From: Salinarimonas rosea DSM 21201
Lineage (GTDB): Bacteria > Pseudomonadota > Alphaproteobacteria > Rhizobiales > Beijerinckiaceae
Assembly: GCF_000429045.1 (NCBI RefSeq)
Contig: NZ_AUBC01000005.1
Location: 220,732-284,731, forward strand
Length of the DNA: 64,000 bases
Reading direction: 5' to 3'
The notes beneath the pieces were generated by a model. It had not been told where the DNA came from. It saw nothing but the letters and a program-made list of their open reading frames with translations, and searched no databases. Both the position numbers and the translations under genes were made by a program. Shown here piece by piece: positions 8,347 to 16,876 of this stretch; position 1 is the first letter of the stretch, and every line of letters starts with the position of its first letter.

Positions 8347-8874
8347 TCAGCCGCCGCCGAAGGCGGAGCGGATCAGCCATTGCTGCATGGCGACCGGGCT
8401 GTCCGCCGCCGGCTTGGGCTCGGCGATCGCCTCGGACATGACGCCGTCGAGGTGAACGATGCGGGCATGCATGCGCACGCTCGTGCCGATCAGCTCCTTG
8501 AGGCGCTCCGGCAGCGCGGCGGCGTCGAAGACCGGGCTCGCGCTCTCCTGCCGGGTCAGGCGCACGCGGGTCTTCTCCTTGAGCGCCTCCTCCGCCGTGA
8601 TCTCGCCCTCGGCGACGGCGCGCTGGACGAGGAGCCACGAGGCGATCTGCATCAGGCGCGTGGTCAGCCGCATGCTCTCGCTGGCGTAGGTGAGCGCCGC
8701 CTGGCGCGGAAGCGTCCGCGATTCCTCGCGGCCCTGCCCGTCGAGATAGGCGGCCGTCTCCTCCACTAGCGCCATCCCGTCGCGGAACAGCGCACGGAAC
8801 GCGTCGGAGTGCACGAAGGTCCGCCCGAAATCGACCGGATCGCGGGTGTCCCGGAAAGTGATGTCCGCGTTCAT
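8347..8874 (-). CDS. rcdA: RcdA, cell-cycle protease adaptor (DUF1465)
   Basis: 175 residues, the size of Caulobacter RcdA. The helical DUF1465 core is visible: EETAAYLDGQGREESRTL, then YASESMRLTTRLMQIASWLL and LPERLKELIGTSVRMHARIVHLD. RcdA is a ClpXP adaptor component that, with CpdR and PopA, promotes degradation of CtrA at the cell pole. The C-terminal tail (about 20 residues) is variable in the family. Neighbouring DUF1192 and TrcR genes are the usual alphaproteobacterial context. The region upstream carries a GTTAACGTTAAC palindrome about 120 bp from the start. Confidence 0.88.
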   Translation of the reverse strand: MNADITFRDTRDPVDFGRTFVHSDAFRALFRDGMALVEETAAYLDGQGREESRTLPRQAALTYASESMRLTTRLMQIASWLLVQRAVAEGEITAEEALKEKTRVRLTRQESASPVFDAAALPERLKELIGTSVRMHARIVHLDGVMSEAIAEPKPAADSPVAMQQWLIRSAFGGG

Positions 8875-8993
8875 GTGCCGCCTCCTGACGAAAATTTGTC
8901 TCGAATTGTGCCGGCACGATACGACGCGCGGCTTTCCCGAGTCGTTGGAGCAAGGCTAGCGCCGAACGCGCCCGCGCGCTCCGTTAGGATGTG

Positions 8994-9005
8994 GTTAACG
9001 TTAAC
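8994..9005. promoter_or_regulatory. GTTAACGTTAAC palindrome upstream of rcdA
   Basis: A perfect 12-bp palindrome in the 500-bp gap between rcdA and DUF1192. It contains two TTAAC half-sites but with 2-bp rather than 7-bp spacing, so it is not a canonical CtrA box. It may bind a regulator of rcdA. Confidence 0.3.
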
Positions 9006-9170
9006 GGGACGAGAACGGCATGCCCGGCTCCGTCACATCCCTCGGGAGGCGGGCCGCGGGGCGGACCGGAGGAGGCGAGCGGCGGGCGTCCCGCCGTCGG
9101 ACACCTCGCCCGCACGCGCCGATCTCACGGCGGTCGCCCGCCCGTCCGCCGGTGGCGGGACGGCGCGCAC

Positions 9171-9197
9171 AAAAAAGAGCCGCCGTGAGGCGGCTCT
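9171..9197 (-). terminator. Rho-independent terminator
   Basis: A perfect 9-bp stem (9176-9184 with 9189-9197), GTGA loop on the plus strand, followed on the minus strand by six T residues. No recognised protein-coding gene ends just before it: the next minus-strand gene upstream stops at 9380. It therefore appears to end the short transcript described at 9198-9305. Confidence 0.85.
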
Positions 9198-9218
9198 GAA
9201 GTCGTCAACAGGGAGGCG

Positions 9219-9275
9219 TCAAACAGAGTGGACAGGAGCCACTCGCATCCAGAAGGACTGGATACCCATATTCAT
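9219..9275 (-). CDS. Candidate 18-residue small protein
   Basis: ATG at 9275, TGA at 9221-9219; the peptide is MNMGIQSFWMRVAPVHSV, amphipathic with an aromatic centre. No purine-rich ribosome site precedes it, so it would need leaderless or weak initiation. It sits inside the transcript bounded by a CtrA box and a terminator. I do not recognise it. Confidence 0.3.
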   Translation of the reverse strand: MNMGIQSFWMRVAPVHSV

Positions 9276-9287
9276 GAAGCAGGAAGC

Positions 9288-9302
9288 TTAACGACGCGTT
9301 AA
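9288..9302. promoter_or_regulatory. CtrA box (TTAA-N7-TTAA)
   Basis: TTAA CGACGCG TTAA matches the CtrA full-site consensus on both strands, with TTAAC at each half. It lies 13 bp upstream of the 18-codon frame on the minus strand and 78 bp past the DUF1192 stop. CtrA-controlled promoters are expected near rcdA, whose product controls CtrA turnover. Confidence 0.6.
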
Positions 9303-9379
9303 TGCGCGGCGAGAAACACGAGCGACCTGGCCGATTTCGGCACACGCGCCGAGGCACTGCGGCCCGCTCCGCGGCAGTC

Positions 9380-9586
9380 TCAGGTCGCGGGCTTGAAGAA
9401 GGCGTCCGCGGCCGTGCGCGAGACCTGCTTCTTCGCCTTCGCCTCGCGCAGGCGCCCGATCTCCGTCTCCATCGCCGCGATGCGCTCGTCGAGCTCCTCG
9501 ATCGAGAGATGCGCGAGATCCTGCCCGATCACGTGCGTGTCGGGGCGGGGCCGCGGCAGCTCCTCGCCGAAGGGATCGATGGACAT
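9380..9586 (-). CDS. DUF1192 family small protein
   Basis: 68 residues from an ATG with a strong GGAGGAGAC ribosome site. The C-terminal two-thirds form one helix of likely coiled-coil character (IEELDERIAAMETEIGRLREAK), as in the short alphaproteobacterial DUF1192 family. The N-terminus is MSIDPFGEELPRP. It is divergent from the quinone oxidoreductase gene (150-bp gap) and sits between rcdA and trcR, the usual neighbourhood for this family. Molecular function is unknown. Confidence 0.8.
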   Translation of the reverse strand: MSIDPFGEELPRPRPDTHVIGQDLAHLSIEELDERIAAMETEIGRLREAKAKKQVSRTAADAFFKPAT

Positions 9587-9736
9587 GTCCGTCTCCTCCG
9601 CGCCGATGATCGGGCCGGGATGATAGCGCGCCCCGTCCCCGATGGCCAACCCCGCGGGCGCGATCGCACGGCTTGCCAATCCGCGCGGGGGCGTGTCACC
9701 TCGCCGGCACGAGACCGATCGCGAGGGAGCCGAGCC

Positions 9737-10753
9737 GTGGCGGAGACGACGAGCGACACCATCCCGCAGACGATGCATGCCGTGGTCGCCGAGGGCGGCG
9801 GCGGGCCGGAGGTCCTGACGCTCGTCGAGCGCCCCGTGCCGACGCCCGGGCCCGGCGAGATCCTGGTGAAGGTCGCGGCGGCGGGCATCAACCGGCCCGA
9901 CGTGATCCAGCGCGAGGGGAACTACCCCCCTCCCCCCGGTGCGCCGGACGTGCTCGGCCTCGAGATCGCGGGCACCGTCGTCGCCCGCGGGCCGGGCGCG
10001 CAGCGCTGGGCGGTGGGCGACGCGGTGATGGCCCTCGTCCCCGGCGGGGGCTACGCGCCGTACTGCCTCGCGCACGAGGACAACACGCTGCCGGTGCCCG
10101 CGGGCCTCTCGATGATCGAGGCCGGCGCGATCCCGGAGACCTACTTCACGGTCTGGACCAACGTGTTCGACCGCGGACGGCTCGCCGCGGGCGAGACGCT
10201 CCTCGTCCACGGCGGCTCCTCGGGGATCGGCACCACCGCGATCCAGCTCGCCAAGGCCTTCGGCGCGCGGGTGATCGTCACGGCGGGCTCCGCCGAGAAG
10301 TGCGACCGCTGCCTCGCGCTCGGCGCCGACCGGGCGGTGAACTACCGGGAGGAGGACTACGTCGCCGCCGCCAAGGACTTCACCGACGGGCGCGGCGTCG
10401 ATCTCATCCTCGACATGGTCGGCGGCGACTACATCCCGCGCAACTACGAGGCCGCGGCGGTGGAAGGCCGGATCGTGCAGATCGCCTTCCTGAAGAGCCC
10501 CAAGGTCGAGGTCGACTACCGTCGCCTGATGATGAAGCGGCTCACCCACACCGGCTCGACGCTCCGCCCGCGCTCGGTCGCCCAGAAGGCCGAGATCGCC
10601 GCCGCGCTCGCCCGCGAGGTGATCCCGCTCATCGGCCAGGGCCGCTGCCGGCCGGTGATCGATTCGACCTATCCCCTGGAGCAGGTGCGCGAGGCGCATG
10701 CGCGGATGGATTCGAGCGCGCATGTGGGGAAGATCGTGCTGACGATGGCTTAG
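9737..10753 (+). CDS. NAD(P)H-quinone oxidoreductase, zinc-independent MDR family
   Basis: 338 residues from a GTG with GGGAG upstream. It is a PIG3/QOR-type medium-chain reductase: an N-terminal GroES-like domain (MHAVVAEGGGGPEVLTL, PAAGINRPDVIQREG-like motif) and a Rossmann domain with the nucleotide loop VHGGSSGIGTTAIQLAK. Zinc ligands of alcohol dehydrogenases are absent. It should reduce quinones or enoyl-type electrophiles in the cytoplasm. It precedes trcR by 188 bp on the same strand. Confidence 0.88.
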   Translation: MAETTSDTIPQTMHAVVAEGGGGPEVLTLVERPVPTPGPGEILVKVAAAGINRPDVIQREGNYPPPPGAPDVLGLEIAGTVVARGPGAQRWAVGDAVMALVPGGGYAPYCLAHEDNTLPVPAGLSMIEAGAIPETYFTVWTNVFDRGRLAAGETLLVHGGSSGIGTTAIQLAKAFGARVIVTAGSAEKCDRCLALGADRAVNYREEDYVAAAKDFTDGRGVDLILDMVGGDYIPRNYEAAAVEGRIVQIAFLKSPKVEVDYRRLMMKRLTHTGSTLRPRSVAQKAEIAAALAREVIPLIGQGRCRPVIDSTYPLEQVREAHARMDSSAHVGKIVLTMA

Positions 10754-10941
10754 CGCGCCCCCGCCCCCGCGCATCCTCGTTGCGCCCCGCGCGCGAAACG
10801 CCTATATTCTCCCCGTCCCCTCACAATCGGGTACGTCGTCGCTCCGGCCGCAGGCCGGGTCGGAGCACGGAGAAGGTTTGCCGCGCGCAGGCGCATCGCG
10901 AGAGATCCGCGGTCCCGCGCTCGTTTCCAGGAGGAAGTCCC

Positions 10942-11676
10942 GTGTCCGCTGCCGTTCCCTTGATGCCGAAGGCGACCGCCGTCTGGCTCGTCGAGAACAC
11001 GTCGCTGACGTTCGATCAGATCGCCGACTTCTGCAAGCTCCACCCGCTCGAGGTGAAGGGCATCGCCGACGGCGAGGTGGCGGCCGGCATCAAGGGCGCG
11101 AACCCGATCACCACGGGCCAGCTGACGCACGAGGAGATCGAGAAGGCGCAGAAGCATCCGGAATACCGGCTCAAGATCGCGCCGCCGAAGGTGCGCCTGC
11201 CCGAGATCAAGACCAAGCGCGGCCCGCGCTACACCCCGGTCTCGCGTCGCCAGGACCGGCCCAACGCCATCCTCTGGCTGCTGCGTAACCATCCGGAGCT
11301 CAAGGACGCGCAGATCATGCGCCTCGTCGGCACGACCAAGACGACGATCCAGCAGATCCGCGAGCGCACGCACTGGAACTCGGCCTCGCTCTCCCCGCTC
11401 GACCCGGTCACGCTGGGCCTGTGCTCGCAGATCGACCTCGACCTCGAGGTCCAGCGCGCCGCCAAGGACCGTCCGCCCGCGCCCGCCGGCGAGGGCGGCC
11501 AGACGCTGCTGCCGGCCGACGTCTCGACCGATCCGGGCTACCAGCCTCCGGAGGAGGAGGAGTACGGCGGCTACGGCGCCCAGCGCCGCCGCGAGGTGGA
11601 GGAGCGCGCGGAGGCCGACACGGTGTTCGCCAAGCTGAAGAACCTCAAGGGACCGGAGGACGAGGAGGAGGAGTGA
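10942..11676 (+). CDS. trcR: TrcR, cell-cycle transcriptional regulator (DUF1013)
   Basis: 244 residues from a GTG with GGAGGA ribosome site. The DUF1013 core spans about 1-170: an N-terminal helix-turn-helix-like segment (VWLVENTSLTFDQIADFCKLHPLEVKGIADGE), and a second one around ILWLLRNHPELKDAQIMRLVGTTKTTIQQIRER. The C-terminus is acidic and low-complexity. DUF1013 proteins are almost universal in Alphaproteobacteria and are annotated as the cell-cycle regulator TrcR, associated with transcribing RNA polymerase. A terminator follows at 11711. Confidence 0.88.
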   Translation: MSAAVPLMPKATAVWLVENTSLTFDQIADFCKLHPLEVKGIADGEVAAGIKGANPITTGQLTHEEIEKAQKHPEYRLKIAPPKVRLPEIKTKRGPRYTPVSRRQDRPNAILWLLRNHPELKDAQIMRLVGTTKTTIQQIRERTHWNSASLSPLDPVTLGLCSQIDLDLEVQRAAKDRPPAPAGEGGQTLLPADVSTDPGYQPPEEEEYGGYGAQRRREVEERAEADTVFAKLKNLKGPEDEEEE

Positions 11677-11710
11677 TCCTCCGCCTCGCCGATCCGCGCG
11701 ACCTTTTTCG

Positions 11711-11739
11711 AAGGGGCGGTCCCGCGGGGTCGCCCTTTT
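11711..11739 (+). terminator. Terminator after trcR
   Basis: AAGGGGCG pairs with CGCCCTTT (one G-U pair) around a 12-nt GC-rich loop that can pair further, followed by a T tract ending at 11739. It lies 35 bp past the trcR stop and also abuts the convergent LysR gene stop. Confidence 0.75.
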
Positions 11740-11740
11740 C

Positions 11741-12652
11741 TCATCTGCCCTCACCCGCCTGTCGCACCCCATCCTCGCGCGCCTCGCGGCGCAGCCAGTC
11801 CGCGAAGGCCACCGCGCTCGGGCGCATGCGGCCGGGACGGCGCACCAGCCAGTAGCCGGCCGTCGGCGTCAGGGTGGCGTCGTCGAACAGGGCGACGAGC
11901 CGTCCGGCCGCCAGGTCCGCCTCCACCAGCATGCGCGCCGTGAGGCCGATCCCCTGGCCCTCCCGCAGGGCGGCGATGGCGATGTGACCCGGCAGGTGAT
12001 GGATGTCCCGTTTCTGGCCCGCGGAGAGCCCGCGCGCCGCGAGCCAAGCGTGCCACTCGCCGAGCCCGAGCTCCTGGATCCAGGGGTAGCGCAGGAGATC
12101 CTCCGGCTCGCGGATCGGCCCGGATCCGACGAGCTCCGGCGTGGCGACCACGACCTTCGGCGAAATGAGCAGCCGCTCCGCCTCGACGCCCTCCCAGCCG
12201 CCCTCGCCGTAGCGCACGGCGAGATCGAAGTCGGACCGGGCGAGGTCCACCATCTTCGCGCTGGGGTTGATCATCAGCTCGATGTCCGGATGCTCGGTGC
12301 GGAAAGCGCCGAGCCGCGGCGCGAGGAAGCTCGCAGCGAAGCCCGTCGTGGTCGTCACCTGCACCGGCCGCTCGGCCGCGCCGGCGATCAGCGCACCGAC
12401 GCCCTCGCGGATCAGGTCCATCGCCTCGCGCAGGCTGGCGGCGAGCCGCTCGCCCTCGGGCGTGAGCGCGAGGCCCCGGCCCTCGCGGCGCATCAGCGTG
12501 AGGCCCAGCCGCTCCTCGAGGGCGCGCACCTGCTGCGCGATCGCCGCGTGCGTGACGTTGAGCTCGCGCCCCGCGGCGGAGAACCCGCCGTGGCGCGCGG
12601 CCGCCTCGAAGGCTCGAAGCATGGAGAGCGGGGGCAGGTCGGACCAGTCCAT
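11741..12652 (-). CDS. LysR-family transcriptional regulator, GcvA-like
   Basis: 303 residues from ATG at 12652 (MDWSDLPPLSMLRAFEAAAR). The N-terminal helix-turn-helix is at about 10-65 (FSAAGRELNVTHAAIAQQVRALEERLGLTL). The effector-binding domain follows, with FDLAVRYGEGGW near residue 150, a hallmark of the GcvA subgroup. An in-frame extension to 12733 is cysteine-rich and unlike LysR proteins, so it is excluded. The gene is divergent from a DUF1127 gene and may regulate it; the inducer is unknown. Confidence 0.88.
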   Translation of the reverse strand: MDWSDLPPLSMLRAFEAAARHGGFSAAGRELNVTHAAIAQQVRALEERLGLTLMRREGRGLALTPEGERLAASLREAMDLIREGVGALIAGAAERPVQVTTTTGFAASFLAPRLGAFRTEHPDIELMINPSAKMVDLARSDFDLAVRYGEGGWEGVEAERLLISPKVVVATPELVGSGPIREPEDLLRYPWIQELGLGEWHAWLAARGLSAGQKRDIHHLPGHIAIAALREGQGIGLTARMLVEADLAAGRLVALFDDATLTPTAGYWLVRRPGRMRPSAVAFADWLRREAREDGVRQAGEGR

Positions 12653-12753
12653 CTGAAAGCCCTGCTTACAGCATGCGAGAAACGCCGACTCGCAGCCGGT
12701 CCAGCATAGCGCCATCACTCCCTTCCGACACACCGGAAAACGGAGCGCGCGCC

Positions 12754-13005
12754 ATGACTGCCGGGACGAAAGGAGCTTACAGGACGACCGATGACGCGGG
12801 CACGCGGGCGACGCGCGCGCCGTCTTTCGGCGCAGCTCTCCGGCGCCGTGCCGGATCGCTCCTCGCCCCCGTCCGCGACGCGTGCCGGAACGCTCGGGAA
12901 CGCAAGCTTCTCACCGAGCTGGACGCGCGTCTCGCGCGCGATATCGGTCTTCCCGACGAGCGCGCCCTGCCGCCGCCGACCGCACGCGTGCCGGATTTCT
13001 GGTGA
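12754..13005 (+). CDS. DUF1127 (YjiS-like) small protein
   Basis: 83 residues; GGAG lies 10 nt before the ATG. The arginine-rich C-terminal helix RNARERKLLTELDARLARDIGLP is the DUF1127 signature, in which a conserved D-x-x-L-x-D-I-G-L pattern is seen. Small DUF1127 proteins in Alphaproteobacteria bind RNA or influence phosphate, carbon and stress physiology. The N-terminal 45 residues are variable. It is divergent from a LysR regulator. Confidence 0.78.
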   Translation: MTAGTKGAYRTTDDAGTRATRAPSFGAALRRRAGSLLAPVRDACRNARERKLLTELDARLARDIGLPDERALPPPTARVPDFW

Positions 13006-13033
13006 GGCTGGGTCGCGGCGCCGTCGCGACCGC

Positions 13034-13942
13034 TCACCGGACCTGCGTCAGGACGCGGTCCAGCGCCACCTCGAGCTCGGCGCGGATCCCGTCGCCCAAT
13101 GGGAGGATCGGGCGCGGCGGCGCGAGGGTCGCGATGCCGAGCGCGCCCGCCATGGCGTGCACGACCCGGAAGCTGCCATGGGCCTTGAACAGCTCCCAGA
13201 GCGGCCGAAAGGCGGCGTCGATCCGATCCGTCGTGGCGACGTCGCCCGCCTGCGCCGCCCTCGTGAGGGCCAGCGCCTCGGCCGGAAGCAGCCCCGCGAC
13301 GACGCTGAACCAGGCGTCGCATCCCGCCAGAAGCGCGTCCGCGGCCCCCCAGTCGCCGCTGTAGCCGATGGCGAAGCCGTCCGGCAGGGCCGCCCGCAGG
13401 GACGCGAGGTCGCTCTCGACGTCTCCGCTCGCGGGGTAAGGCATTTTCACGGCCACGACGCTGGGAAGCGCCGCCAGCCGGGCGAGCAGCATTTCGCCGA
13501 AGCTGAACCGGGTCGTCGCCGGGTTGTTGTAGACGCACAGAGGCAGGCGGCTCGCCTCCGTCACGGCGACGAAGTGCTGGAACACCTCCTCGTCGGTCAG
13601 CGGCGTGTACGAGACCGGTGCGAGCAGGAGCCCGTCCGCGCCTGCGGCCTCGGCGTCTCGCGCCAGCGCCTGCGCCTCGTCGGTGCGCAGCGCGCCGACG
13701 CCCACGATGATCGGGACCTTCCCGCCGACGCACTCCACCGCCACGCGGACCGTTTCACGCCGCTGGGCGCGGCTGAGGTAGGCGTAGGCGCCGGTGCTGC
13801 CGAGGAGCCCGATCGAATCCGCTCCCGCGGATCGGATTCGGGCGAGAAGCGCGCCGAGCACGTCCGCCTGCAGGTGGCCGTCGGCGTCGATCGGGGTGAG
13901 AGGAAAGGCCGAGAGGCCTCGGAACAGGCTCGCCTGGTGCAT
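13034..13942 (-). CDS. DapA-superfamily class I aldolase/lyase
   Basis: 302 residues. This is a TIM-barrel of the dihydrodipicolinate synthase/N-acetylneuraminate lyase superfamily, with the Schiff-base lysine K166 (VAVKMP), the tyrosine Y138 (VYNNPATT) and the GSTGAYAYLS substrate loop. The last differs from the GTTGE loop of true DapA, so a lyase or synthase for another 2-oxo acid is more likely. It is a single gene between DUF1127 and lysK; the pathway is not evident from context. Confidence 0.82.
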   Translation of the reverse strand: MHQASLFRGLSAFPLTPIDADGHLQADVLGALLARIRSAGADSIGLLGSTGAYAYLSRAQRRETVRVAVECVGGKVPIIVGVGALRTDEAQALARDAEAAGADGLLLAPVSYTPLTDEEVFQHFVAVTEASRLPLCVYNNPATTRFSFGEMLLARLAALPSVVAVKMPYPASGDVESDLASLRAALPDGFAIGYSGDWGAADALLAGCDAWFSVVAGLLPAEALALTRAAQAGDVATTDRIDAAFRPLWELFKAHGSFRVVHAMAGALGIATLAPPRPILPLGDGIRAELEVALDRVLTQVR

Positions 13943-14043
13943 GACCCTCGGTCCCCGGCTCGGCGACGGCGATTTGGTTGGGGCATGATCGCCGGGACGC
14001 GGAAGGCTTTCAAGTCGCCCGCCGCGGCCCCTGGCCGAAGCTC

Positions 14044-15735
14044 TCAGCCGGCGCCGCCCCGCTCCTCGAGAAACGCCGCGTGCTCGCGCTCCAGCTTCCC
14101 GGCGAGCGCCTTCGCGATCAGCGCCCGCGTCTCCGCGACGCCGTAGAGCGCCACGAACGAGCCGAAGCGCGGCCCGCGCTCCTCGCCGAGCAGCACCTGG
14201 TAGAGGGTCGAGAACCAGGTCTGCGAGACGCCCGGGCGCCCGTCCGGGCTCTTCGACTTGCCGGACGTGTCGGGGAAATGCGTGCGGCCGACCTCGTAGA
14301 CCACGTCCTGCAGGGCGGCCGCGTCGGTCGAGCCCTCGAGCGGCGCCAGCGCGCGGTCGAGGTCCTCGAGCGCGGCGCGCTCCTCCGGCGTGGGCGCGCG
14401 GTAGGTCTTCTGCGGGCGCACGAAGTCGCGGTAGTAGCGCACGGCGAGGCCGACGAGCCGGTCGAGCCGCGGATGCGTCTGCGGCGACGCGGTCGGCGCG
14501 TAGCGCCGGATGAAGGCCCACAAGAGCCCCGGCTCCTCGGCGTTCGCCACCGCCACGAGGTTGAGCAGCATGCCGAAGGTGATCTGCGCGGCGGGCGCGT
14601 TGCCGCCCTCGCTCTGCACCGTCTCCGGCTCCGGCGGGCTGCCGCCGTGGATGTGCCAGACCGGGTTGCCGAGGCGGTTCTTGTCGTCCTGGCGCTGGTA
14701 GCGCTCGAGGAACGAAAGATACTCGTCGACGTGCTTCGGGATCACGTCGAAGAACAGCCGCTTCGCCTCGCGCGGGCGGTTGTACATGTAGAGCGACAGG
14801 CTCTCGGGCGTGCCGTAGGTCAGCCACTCGTCGATGGTCAGGCCGTTGCCCTTGGACTTCGAGATCTTCTGGCCGTTCTCGTCGAGGAACAGCTCGTAGT
14901 TGAAGCCCTCCGGCGGCTCGGCGCCGAGCGCGCGCACGATGGCGCCCGAGACCTTGACGGAATCGATCAGGTCCTTGCCCGCCATCTCGTAGTCGACGCC
15001 GAGCGCCACCCAGCGCATCGCCCAGTCGGGCTTCCACTGCAGCTTGGCGTGACCGCCGGTGACGGGCGTCTCGTAGCGCGCACCGGTCTCGGGGTCGCGC
15101 CAGACGATGGTGCCGGCGGCGACGTTGCGCTCCTCCGTCGGCACCTGCATGACGACGCCCGTCTCCGGGTGGATCGGCAGGAAGGGCGAGTAGGTGGCGC
15201 GCCGCTCCTCGCCGAGCGTGGGCAGCATCACCGCCATCACCGCGTCGTAGCGCGCGAGCACGAGCCGCAGCGTGTCGTCGAAGCGACCCGAGGCGTAGCA
15301 CTCCGTCGAGGACAGGAACTCGTAGTCGAAGCCGAAGGCGTCGAGGAAGGCGCGCAGGCGCGCGTTGTTGTGGTGCCCGAAGCTCTCGTGCGTGCCGAAC
15401 GGGTCGGGCACCTTCGTCAGCGGCAGGCCGAGCGCGCCGCGCAGGAGGTCCTGGTTCGGCAGGTTGTCCGGCACCTTGCGCAGGCCGTCCATGTCGTCGG
15501 AGAAGGCGACGAGGCGGGTCGGCACGGCGTCGTCCGTCAGCGTGCGGAAGGCGTTGCGCACCATCGTGGTGCGCGCCACCTCGCCGAACGTGCCGATGTG
15601 CGGCAGGCCGGACGGCCCGTAGCCGGTCTCGAAGACGACCTCTTTCTTGCCGGTACGCTCCAGGCGCGCCACGAGCTTGCGCGCCTCCTCGAAGGGCCAG
15701 GCGGTGGCGGAGCGCAGGACGTCCGGGTCGATCAT
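14044..15735 (-). CDS. lysK: Class I lysyl-tRNA synthetase
   Basis: 563 residues. The HIGH motif is read as PHIGTFGE near residue 46 and the KMSKS loop as KISKSKGNG near residue 285, in a class I Rossmann fold ([13 protein letters not shown]). Most bacteria use the unrelated class II LysRS; Hyphomicrobiales and archaea use this form. It charges tRNA-Lys in the cytoplasm. The C-terminal alpha-helical anticodon-binding region ends with a basic tail. It lies between the DapA-like gene and glpX, all on the minus strand. Confidence 0.93.
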   Translation of the reverse strand: MIDPDVLRSATAWPFEEARKLVARLERTGKKEVVFETGYGPSGLPHIGTFGEVARTTMVRNAFRTLTDDAVPTRLVAFSDDMDGLRKVPDNLPNQDLLRGALGLPLTKVPDPFGTHESFGHHNNARLRAFLDAFGFDYEFLSSTECYASGRFDDTLRLVLARYDAVMAVMLPTLGEERRATYSPFLPIHPETGVVMQVPTEERNVAAGTIVWRDPETGARYETPVTGGHAKLQWKPDWAMRWVALGVDYEMAGKDLIDSVKVSGAIVRALGAEPPEGFNYELFLDENGQKISKSKGNGLTIDEWLTYGTPESLSLYMYNRPREAKRLFFDVIPKHVDEYLSFLERYQRQDDKNRLGNPVWHIHGGSPPEPETVQSEGGNAPAAQITFGMLLNLVAVANAEEPGLLWAFIRRYAPTASPQTHPRLDRLVGLAVRYYRDFVRPQKTYRAPTPEERAALEDLDRALAPLEGSTDAAALQDVVYEVGRTHFPDTSGKSKSPDGRPGVSQTWFSTLYQVLLGEERGPRFGSFVALYGVAETRALIAKALAGKLEREHAAFLEERGGAG

Positions 15736-15818
15736 CGAAAGAGGCTTCCAAGGGTACGGGAACGGGCGCCGAGGCTTACGACCGCCTCAGGTGGGGCGTC
15801 AACAGGCGCCTCCGCCCC

Positions 15819-16817
15819 TCAATCCAGGTGGAACTTCGCCCATTCCCGGTGCTCGGCGGCGATCTTGCGCACCGTGCCGGTGGCGGAGCGGTAGACCACG
15901 GTCTCGGTCTCGATCACCTCGTGGCCGAACTTCACGCCCATGGTCAGCGCCGAGTCGGTCACGCCGGTGGCGGCGACGATGACGTCGCCCGAGGCGAGCT
16001 CGCCGACGTCGTACTTCTTGTTCGGGTCCTTCACGCCCATGCCGAAGGCGCGCTCGCGCTTCTCCTCGGTGTCGAGGATGAGGCGCCCCTGCATCTGGCC
16101 GCCGATGCAGCGCAGCGCGCCGGCGGCGATCACGCCCTCGGGCGCCGCGCCGATGCCGAGATAGAGGTCGATGCCGGTCTTCGCCGGGTCGGTCGTGTAG
16201 ATCACGCCGGCGATGTCGCCGTCGGAGATGAGCCGCACGGCCGCACCCGTGGCACGCACCTCGGCGATGAGGTCGTGGTGACGCGGGCGGTCGAGGATGA
16301 GGGTGGTGATCTCGGAGGGCGACACGCCCTTGGCCTTGGCGAGGGCGTGGATGTTGTCGGTCGGCGTCGCGTCGAGGTCGACGACGCCGGCCGGATAGCC
16401 GGGCCCCACCGCGATCTTGTGCATGTAGACGTCGGGTGCGGCGAGCAGCGTGCCGCCCTCGGCCATCGCCATCACGGCGATCGAGCCCGGCATGTCCTTG
16501 GCGCACAGCGTCGTGCCCTCGAGCGGGTCCACCGCGATGTCGACCTTCGGCCCGGTGCCGTTGCCCACCTTCTCGCCGATGAACAGCATCGGCGCCTTGT
16601 CGCGCTCCCCCTCCCCGATGACGACGGTGCCGTCGATGCCGAGCCTGTTCAGCTCGCGACGCATGGCGTCCACCGCCGCCTGGTCGGCGGCCTTCTCGTC
16701 GCCACGCCCGCGCAGTCGCGCCGCGGAGACGGCGGCGCGCTCGGTGACGCGGACGAGCTCGAGCGTCAGGATGCGCTCGATGAACACGTTGGGGGCGACG
16801 CGTGACGGGGGCTTCAT
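15819..16817 (-). CDS. glpX: Class II fructose-1,6-bisphosphatase
   Basis: 332 residues with a strong GGAGG ribosome site before the ATG at 16817. Metal-binding and catalytic motifs of GlpX are present: VIGEGERDKAPMLFIGEKVG and VDPLEGTTLCA, and later DGDIAGVIYTTD. It dephosphorylates fructose-1,6-bisphosphate for gluconeogenesis; some alphaproteobacterial forms also act on sedoheptulose bisphosphate. It follows hom by 59 bp on the same strand, a common alphaproteobacterial pairing. Confidence 0.93.
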   Translation of the reverse strand: MKPPSRVAPNVFIERILTLELVRVTERAAVSAARLRGRGDEKAADQAAVDAMRRELNRLGIDGTVVIGEGERDKAPMLFIGEKVGNGTGPKVDIAVDPLEGTTLCAKDMPGSIAVMAMAEGGTLLAAPDVYMHKIAVGPGYPAGVVDLDATPTDNIHALAKAKGVSPSEITTLILDRPRHHDLIAEVRATGAAVRLISDGDIAGVIYTTDPAKTGIDLYLGIGAAPEGVIAAGALRCIGGQMQGRLILDTEEKRERAFGMGVKDPNKKYDVGELASGDVIVAATGVTDSALTMGVKFGHEVIETETVVYRSATGTVRKIAAEHREWAKFHLD

Positions 16818-16876
16818 GAACCGGACCTCCTTCTTTGTATCGGACGGGGCGGCGTTTGCCCCGGGGACAACGTCCC

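Larger units (their letters stand above)
9198..9305 (-). ncRNA. Candidate small RNA or small-protein transcript with CtrA box
   Basis: Between a TTAA-N7-TTAA element (9288-9302) and a strong terminator (9171-9197) lies about 100 bp, less GC-rich than its surroundings. It holds an 18-codon frame at 9275-9219 (MNMGIQSFWMRVAPVHSV) without a clear ribosome site. The element matches the CtrA recognition sequence exactly. The layout suggests a small, cell-cycle-controlled RNA or peptide. Boundaries are estimates. Confidence 0.45.
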
